49,394 bases of DNA from Deltaproteobacteria bacterium (GTDB taxonomy: Bacteria > Myxococcota > SpSt-1050). The notes under the pieces were generated by a model. That model worked only from the letters and a program-made list of their open reading frames with translations, did not search any database and was not told the DNA's origin. The DNA lies in assembly GCA_026416535.1 (NCBI GenBank), contig JAOAFA010000053.1, positions 1 through 49,394 on the forward strand. The letters are read 5' to 3'. Shown one piece after another: positions 44,981 to 49,394 of the stretch; positions within the stretch are counted from its first letter, which is position 1, and each line of letters opens with the position of its first letter. Made by a program: the position numbers and the translations under genes.

Positions 44981-46678
44981 ATGCCAAACATAAGCTTAGT
45001 AAATATATTGTGGAAGAAGATCCTACCTAAGATACCTATTGAGGCAGTTCCGCTACTCGCTCAATTGTTATTTATTCGTTCATGGGGCAGGTTTAGTGAT
45101 GCAGTCAAGGATCCAGAGAGATACCAACGGGAAAAGATAAAGGAGATAATCAACAAAAACAAGGATACAGAATTTGGTAAGATCCATGGTTTCAATAGCA
45201 TAAAAAGTGCTGAGGAGTATAGAGAAAGGGTTCCCTTACAGACATATGACACCCTGGAACCATATATTGAAAGGATAAAAAATGGTGAAAAGAATATCCT
45301 AACATCTGAGGAGGTCATCTTCTTTGGTAGAACGAGTGGGACAACAGGAGCAGCAAAGTTTATCCCAGTCACAAAATCTTTTCTTCAAGAGTACAAACTC
45401 CCAAGAAGGGCATGGATGAGACAGGTCGTAACTGAGATGCCAGGACTCGTATATGGAAGACTTCTGACAATTCACTCTCCAAAGATAGAGGGGAGGACCA
45501 AAGGTGGAATACCTTATGGCTCAATAACAGTAGCAATGGGTGCAGATAATCTGGGACTATCTATTGCCAGAGGTTTTCATGAAATACCTATGGAAGTTTT
45601 CTTTATAGAAGACTTTGACGCAAAATATTACTACATCCTGAGATTTGCTCTCGAGATGGAGATATCCATTATTGCAGCAATTAATCCATCAACAATATTA
45701 CTCTTCGCAAAAAAACTCACAGAGTATGCCGACTCTCTAATCAAGGATTTAAAACACGGAGATATAAACCCTGACTTTAAGGTAGATAGGATTATTAGGA
45801 AGAGATTACTCAAAGATCTAAAGCCAAATTTGCATATGGCAGAGAGAATGGCTTATAGTCTTGATAAAAACGGGTTCGTAAAGCCCGTTGAAATATGGAG
45901 CAAACTATGTGGGCTTATGTGTTGGAAAGGCGGTTTTGGTCCATATTATATCTCCCAGTTCGAAAAATATTTTGGCAATTTACCAATTATGGATTATGGT
46001 TATGCAGCCACAGAGGGAAATTTTGCCATACCTGTCTCAACTAAAAGAAATGACAATGTCCTCATTCCTTATGGACACTTCCTTGAATTTATCTCTGAAG
46101 GAGACAATAAGCCATATTTCATGTGGGAACTCAAAGAGAGAGAAAAATATAGGGTTATTATAAGTGCCTCAAATGGTCTCTATAGATATGACATCAACGA
46201 TATTGTTGAAGTAACCGATTTTTACGATAAGACACCATGTATAAGATTTCTTCACAAAGGGGGTAATATTATATCAATTACGGGTGAAAAGATAACGGAG
46301 AGTCATGTGATCAAGGCACTATCAGAACTCATCAATATTACAGGGTTGGGTATAAATGGTTTTACAGTAACAGTCTCGCTCGAGGATACCCCCTCCTATG
46401 TCCTTGCAATAGAACCACAACAAAGGCTTAATGAAATGCAGAGAGAAGCAATCGCTATGGAATTCGACAACCTCCTTAGAAAAGCAAACATTGAGTATGA
46501 CTCAAAGCGAAGGAGCCAAAGACTAAGTGAACCAAAACTAATTATCCTTAAAAGGGGATTTTTTGAAAGATACCGCTCTATGCAGATCGAGAGAGGAGCA
46601 CCCGATGCTCATCTAAAGCCACCACACTTAACAATGAAACAAGAGATCGTAGATTTGTTATACGCAGAAAGGGAATAG
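44981..46678 (+). CDS. GH3-family (auxin-responsive-promoter type) acyl-adenylase
   Basis: A 565-aa protein of the GH3 branch of the ANL superfamily. The ATP motif FGRTSGTTGAAKFIPVT lies at about 114-130, YAATEGNFAIP near 342 and the hinge region YRYDINDIVEV near 410. In plants GH3 enzymes conjugate amino acids to jasmonate or auxin via acyl-AMP; bacterial members are mostly uncharacterised. GAGAGG precedes the ATG. It is followed three bases later by a HAD phosphatase and then by the nitroreductase-hotdog fusion. Substrate unknown. Confidence 0.92.
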   Translation: MPNISLVNILWKKILPKIPIEAVPLLAQLLFIRSWGRFSDAVKDPERYQREKIKEIINKNKDTEFGKIHGFNSIKSAEEYRERVPLQTYDTLEPYIERIKNGEKNILTSEEVIFFGRTSGTTGAAKFIPVTKSFLQEYKLPRRAWMRQVVTEMPGLVYGRLLTIHSPKIEGRTKGGIPYGSITVAMGADNLGLSIARGFHEIPMEVFFIEDFDAKYYYILRFALEMEISIIAAINPSTILLFAKKLTEYADSLIKDLKHGDINPDFKVDRIIRKRLLKDLKPNLHMAERMAYSLDKNGFVKPVEIWSKLCGLMCWKGGFGPYYISQFEKYFGNLPIMDYGYAATEGNFAIPVSTKRNDNVLIPYGHFLEFISEGDNKPYFMWELKEREKYRVIISASNGLYRYDINDIVEVTDFYDKTPCIRFLHKGGNIISITGEKITESHVIKALSELINITGLGINGFTVTVSLEDTPSYVLAIEPQQRLNEMQREAIAMEFDNLLRKANIEYDSKRRSQRLSEPKLIILKRGFFERYRSMQIERGAPDAHLKPPHLTMKQEIVDLLYAERE

Positions 46679-46681
46679 GAT

Positions 46682-47338
46682 ATGAGACTTTTTGGGAGAG
46701 AAATAAAGGCTGTTACCTTCGACATGGATGGGACGTTGTACAATTCTGGAAGGCTATTTTTAAGACTTCTACCAGACATCCTAAAACATCGAAAATTTAT
46801 AGTAGCCTACTATAGAATTAGAGAGGAGTTACGGAGCGAAGGCTTTAAGGGAGACATAAGAGGTGAAGTATTGATTAGATTATCCAAAAAACTAATGATT
46901 GATGAGTCTGAATGTGAGTATATGATTGATGAAACTATATACAGACTCTTTGCATCAAAAATAAATAGAGGGCTCCTTTATAAAGGTTTGAGGGAGTTTA
47001 TTGATATGTTAAAGAAAAACGATGTTAGACTTGGGATAATTTCAGATTTTCCAATCGATGAAAAATTAATGAGACTCGGACTCTATTTTGAGCCATGGCG
47101 AGCCTTAATTAATACTGAAGATATTGGGACATTGAAACCGGCAAAAGAACCGTTTTTAAAAGCAGCAGAACTTTTGGAAGTCGACCCGGGATTAATCCTT
47201 CACATTGGAGACAGAGAAAACTTAGACGTATTAGGCGCAAAGAGGTCTGGTTTTCTCTCAGCAAGACTAAAAAGGTTTGGTAATCTCAAGTCCCAGGCAG
47301 ATATCGTCTTTAGGTCCTATACAGAATTTCTTTACTAA
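46682..47338 (+). CDS. HAD-superfamily hydrolase
   Basis: A 218-aa HAD phosphatase. Motif I is FDMDGTLYNSG with Asp14 and Asp16, motif II is GIISDFP, Lys in TLKPAKEPF and motif IV HIGDRENLDVLGAKRSG. The helical cap (about 20-95) is of the C1 type. It should hydrolyse a phosphate ester, but the substrate cannot be predicted. It starts three bases after the GH3 gene and is part of the same operon. Confidence 0.9.
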   Translation: MRLFGREIKAVTFDMDGTLYNSGRLFLRLLPDILKHRKFIVAYYRIREELRSEGFKGDIRGEVLIRLSKKLMIDESECEYMIDETIYRLFASKINRGLLYKGLREFIDMLKKNDVRLGIISDFPIDEKLMRLGLYFEPWRALINTEDIGTLKPAKEPFLKAAELLEVDPGLILHIGDRENLDVLGAKRSGFLSARLKRFGNLKSQADIVFRSYTEFLY

Positions 47339-47350
47339 GAGGAGGTCGTC

Positions 47351-48337
47351 ATGGAATTCACAAAAATAAAGGAAATGAGAGAAAGTAAAAGGGCATTTAA
47401 GCCAGACAAGGTCTCAAAAGAAAAGATATATAAAATACTAGATACAGCTAGATGGTCTCCCTCTGCCGCAAATATGCAGCCTGCAAGATTTTTAGTGCTT
47501 GATAGTGAGGAATCTATTCGAAGAATAAAACCGGGACTCGCTGAAGGTAATTACTGGGCACTTAAAGCCCCTGTGATAATTGTTGTATTTTCAAAACCCG
47601 AACTTGATTATCAAGGTAATAACCTCAAATACTACACCTTTGACTCCGGCCAGGCAGTAATGAGCCTAATCTACGCAGCAGTCGACAATGGACTAATGGC
47701 TCACCCCATGGCAGGGTTTGACGGAAATAAGATTAAGGAGATTTTCAACATACCATCTGATATGGATATAATAGTCGTAATAGCGCTTGGCTACAAGGGA
47801 GATATCAACACACTTGACGATGAAACACGTAAAAAAGATATGAAGGAAAGGGTTAGAAAGCCCCTGTACGAGATAGCATTCTTAAATGACCTGAATACAC
47901 CGTTTAAAATTACAAAAAGGGAACCTGAGAGGTATTTTGAGACAAGAGTCGAGATAAGATTTAATGATATAGACTTAATAGGTCATGTAAATAATGCGAC
48001 TTTCCTTACCTATTTTGAAGAGGCAAGATGGAAGTTTTTTGCCGAGATATTTGGTAGAGAAAACATTACAAAATTAAACTTCATAATTGCCTCAATCACC
48101 ATCGACTACGAAACTCCCATATTCCCACTTGATGAACCCATAGTCAGGATGTGGGTGAGTGATATAGGAAGGACGAGTTTTAAGTTCAACTATCAGATTG
48201 TCTCAAAGGACGGCAAAAAGGTATTTGCCAAAGGTGGCTCAGTTCAAGTATTTTACGATTACGCAGAAAATAAACCTATAAAAGTTCCCCCTGAATTTAT
48301 TGAAAAGGCTGCCCCATATACAGAAAAATATATCTAA
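47351..48337 (+). CDS. Nitroreductase - hotdog thioesterase fusion protein
   Basis: A 328-aa two-domain protein. The N-terminal nitroreductase domain (about 1-185) has RESKRAF, ARWSPSAANMQPARFLVL (33-50), LMAHPMAGF and VVIALGYKG. The C-terminal 4HBT hotdog thioesterase domain (about 195-325) has the catalytic-type motif RFNDIDLIGHVNNATFLTYFEEAR. No linker frameshift is visible, and GAGGAGGT precedes the single ATG. The pairing suggests reduction of an enoyl- or aryl-type group on a CoA thioester followed by its release; this is inference. Last gene of the operon. Confidence 0.9.
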   Translation: MEFTKIKEMRESKRAFKPDKVSKEKIYKILDTARWSPSAANMQPARFLVLDSEESIRRIKPGLAEGNYWALKAPVIIVVFSKPELDYQGNNLKYYTFDSGQAVMSLIYAAVDNGLMAHPMAGFDGNKIKEIFNIPSDMDIIVVIALGYKGDINTLDDETRKKDMKERVRKPLYEIAFLNDLNTPFKITKREPERYFETRVEIRFNDIDLIGHVNNATFLTYFEEARWKFFAEIFGRENITKLNFIIASITIDYETPIFPLDEPIVRMWVSDIGRTSFKFNYQIVSKDGKKVFAKGGSVQVFYDYAENKPIKVPPEFIEKAAPYTEKYI

Positions 48338-48461
48338 AACAAAAAGGCGATTGGTTATCATCAAAAACTTTGTTCGTTTAAGGCTCAATCCAATATGTTC
48401 GACACAGGGCATCCGTTGAGATTTATATACCATGTTCTGATTGGAATCTTGCGTTGCAAAA

Positions 48462-49124
48462 TTATATAAGGGATAGAATTAGCCTCTTCAAATCTGATGT
48501 TGTCTTTGATTTATAATCAGCTGATGCAGAGATAAACTCTTCTTCTGAAATAACCCCGCCATATCCCACCATAATAGACCTAATTCCCCCCGATCTCGCG
48601 AAATCCATATCGACCTTTGAATCGCCTATCATATAAAAATCTTGAGGTTTTACCGGATATAATTTTAGTATCTCATATATCGTAACAGGATCTGGTTTAA
48701 GTGCCTTCATAGTATCTTGACAATATAACCCATCTAATCTACTAAATAATCCGAAATGTTTCAGTATCTTTTCTGAATGTGGCGATGGCTTATTTGTTAT
48801 CACAAACAGATAGTGCCCCCTTTTCTTAATCTCTTCAAAACACTCCGTTATATCATCAAATATAGAGGATTCATCGACACAGTGTTCAAGGTATATCTCT
48901 CTAAACTTTTTTACTGCCTCATCAAGGTTAATCTGTGAGAGGTTATCCCCAAGTACCCTCTCCATCAAAACTCTTGCACCGTTCCCTACATATGATACAA
49001 TTTTGTCAAATGGTAATTCACTTAGATTATAGTACCTCAGGGTTCGATTCACACAACTTACAATATCAGATCTCGAATCTACAACCGTTCCATCAAGGTC
49101 AAATGCAAAGGCCTTCTTCTCCAT
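48462..49124 (-). CDS. gph: Phosphoglycolate phosphatase-like HAD hydrolase
   Basis: A 220-aa HAD phosphatase. Motif I AFDLDGTVVDSRSDI with Asp9 and Asp11, a helical cap, motif II FVITNKPSP, Lys in ALKPDPVTI and motif IV MIGDSKVDMDFARSGG match Gph/PGPase. It likely removes phosphate from 2-phosphoglycolate produced by DNA repair or oxygenase side reactions; related HAD phosphatases such as pyrophosphatase PpaX are hard to exclude. Faces the nine-gene operon, 124 bases apart. Confidence 0.82.
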   Translation of the reverse strand: MEKKAFAFDLDGTVVDSRSDIVSCVNRTLRYYNLSELPFDKIVSYVGNGARVLMERVLGDNLSQINLDEAVKKFREIYLEHCVDESSIFDDITECFEEIKKRGHYLFVITNKPSPHSEKILKHFGLFSRLDGLYCQDTMKALKPDPVTIYEILKLYPVKPQDFYMIGDSKVDMDFARSGGIRSIMVGYGGVISEEEFISASADYKSKTTSDLKRLILSLI

Positions 49125-49288
49125 AATTACAAGAATTATTACTAACCCTTAGCTGAAATAAACCTTTTCAAAGATCGTGTCCTTTCTCTATTCGGTTTTA
49201 TCCATAAAATCTAAAATACCTTATAGAGTTTGATGGATTTGTCAATTTTGTCAATAAAAATATCAGTTATTGTGATTACTATTTTAAA

Positions 49289-49394
49289 ATGTCACAGGAT
49301 ATTACTAATTTGAAATGTCACATATATGATAGCCTTCTTCTTAAAGAGGTAGAAAGCCTTTATGGGGCTATACAAGGGAATAAAGACCTTGACC
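49289..49394 (+). CDS. Possible ORF truncated by the right window edge
   Basis: An ATG at 49289 opens a frame of 35 codons (MSQDITNLKCHIYDSLLLKE...) that is still open at the edge. No ribosome-binding site precedes it and no family is recognised. Two AAATGTCAC copies (49287-49295 and 49313-49321) overlap its start. It may be the beginning of a gene or the end of a mobile element. Confidence 0.3.
   Translation, partial: MSQDITNLKCHIYDSLLLKEVESLYGAIQGNKDLD

Noticed and set aside
49035-49055. GGGTTCGATTC resembling a tRNA T-arm
   Set aside because: It lies inside the gph reading frame and no acceptor or anticodon stem can be formed around it.

Overview
The window comes from an AT-rich (roughly mid-30s percent G+C by eye), Gram-negative, diderm bacterium. 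Outer-membrane beta-barrels, many lipoproteins, a type IV pilin, a PilZ-response regulator and a Ser/Thr kinase with a C-terminal PEGA domain point that way. The Asp/Thr-rich linkers after lipoprotein cysteines and the Cys-rich secreted proteins recall Myxococcota and other deltaproteobacterial lineages; this lineage call is inference. No rRNA, tRNA, CRISPR array or intact insertion sequence was seen.

Layout. 1-2172 (-): 3'-truncated GH13 alpha-amylase-like lipoprotein. 2545-5420: a PAP2 membrane phosphatase (-) and a helical-repeat lipoprotein (+). 5625-8267 (-): pilus block with a PilZ-REC regulator, a 58-aa protein, an anchored protein and pilA with terminator, promoter and operator-like repeats. 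8758-10451 (+): two nitroreductase-fold genes overlapping each other and coaE. 10483-15125 (-): beta-barrel, GH4 glycosidase, DegT/StrS aminotransferase and a secreted protein. 15407-21397 (+): grpE-dnaK-J-protein-glmS and a secreted protein. 21407-22630 (-): MarC-family protein and lipoprotein. 23231-26799 (-): tilS, Cys-rich lipoprotein and pyk. 26970-29048 (+): acyl-CoA ligase and acylphosphatase. 29049-31121 (-): HU, then an overlapping operon of ECF sigma factor, anti-sigma factor, small secreted acidic protein and an 18-residue-repeat protein. 31343-32743 (+): orphan histidine kinase. 32760-36548 (-): matrixin-like metalloprotease, then a PEGA Ser/Thr kinase with a small partner. 37111-48337 (+): nine tightly packed genes (Asp-rich lipoprotein, plsY, barrel, Asp-box protein, GT2, M64 peptidase, GH3 adenylase, HAD phosphatase, nitroreductase-hotdog fusion). 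48462-49124 (-): phosphoglycolate phosphatase-like gene. A possible truncated ORF sits at the right edge.

How the genes work together. Much of the window concerns the cell surface: pili, secreted proteases, Cys-rich and Asp-box proteins, barrels and envelope stress signalling. Acyl-activating and lipid functions are interleaved (acyl-CoA ligase, plsY, GH3, hotdog thioesterase). The most unusual signals are: (1) a shared extreme C-terminal tail G-C-x-C-[S/T]-x-[I/L]-F on two otherwise unrelated secreted proteins, resembling a transmembrane-free relative of Cys-containing sorting tails; (2) a GH3 / HAD / nitroreductase-thioesterase fusion module that looks like an uncharacterised acyl pathway; (3) a sigma/anti-sigma operon ending in an exact 6 x 18-residue repeat protein; (4) a ribosome-binding site displayed in the loop of a perfect hairpin before the HU gene.
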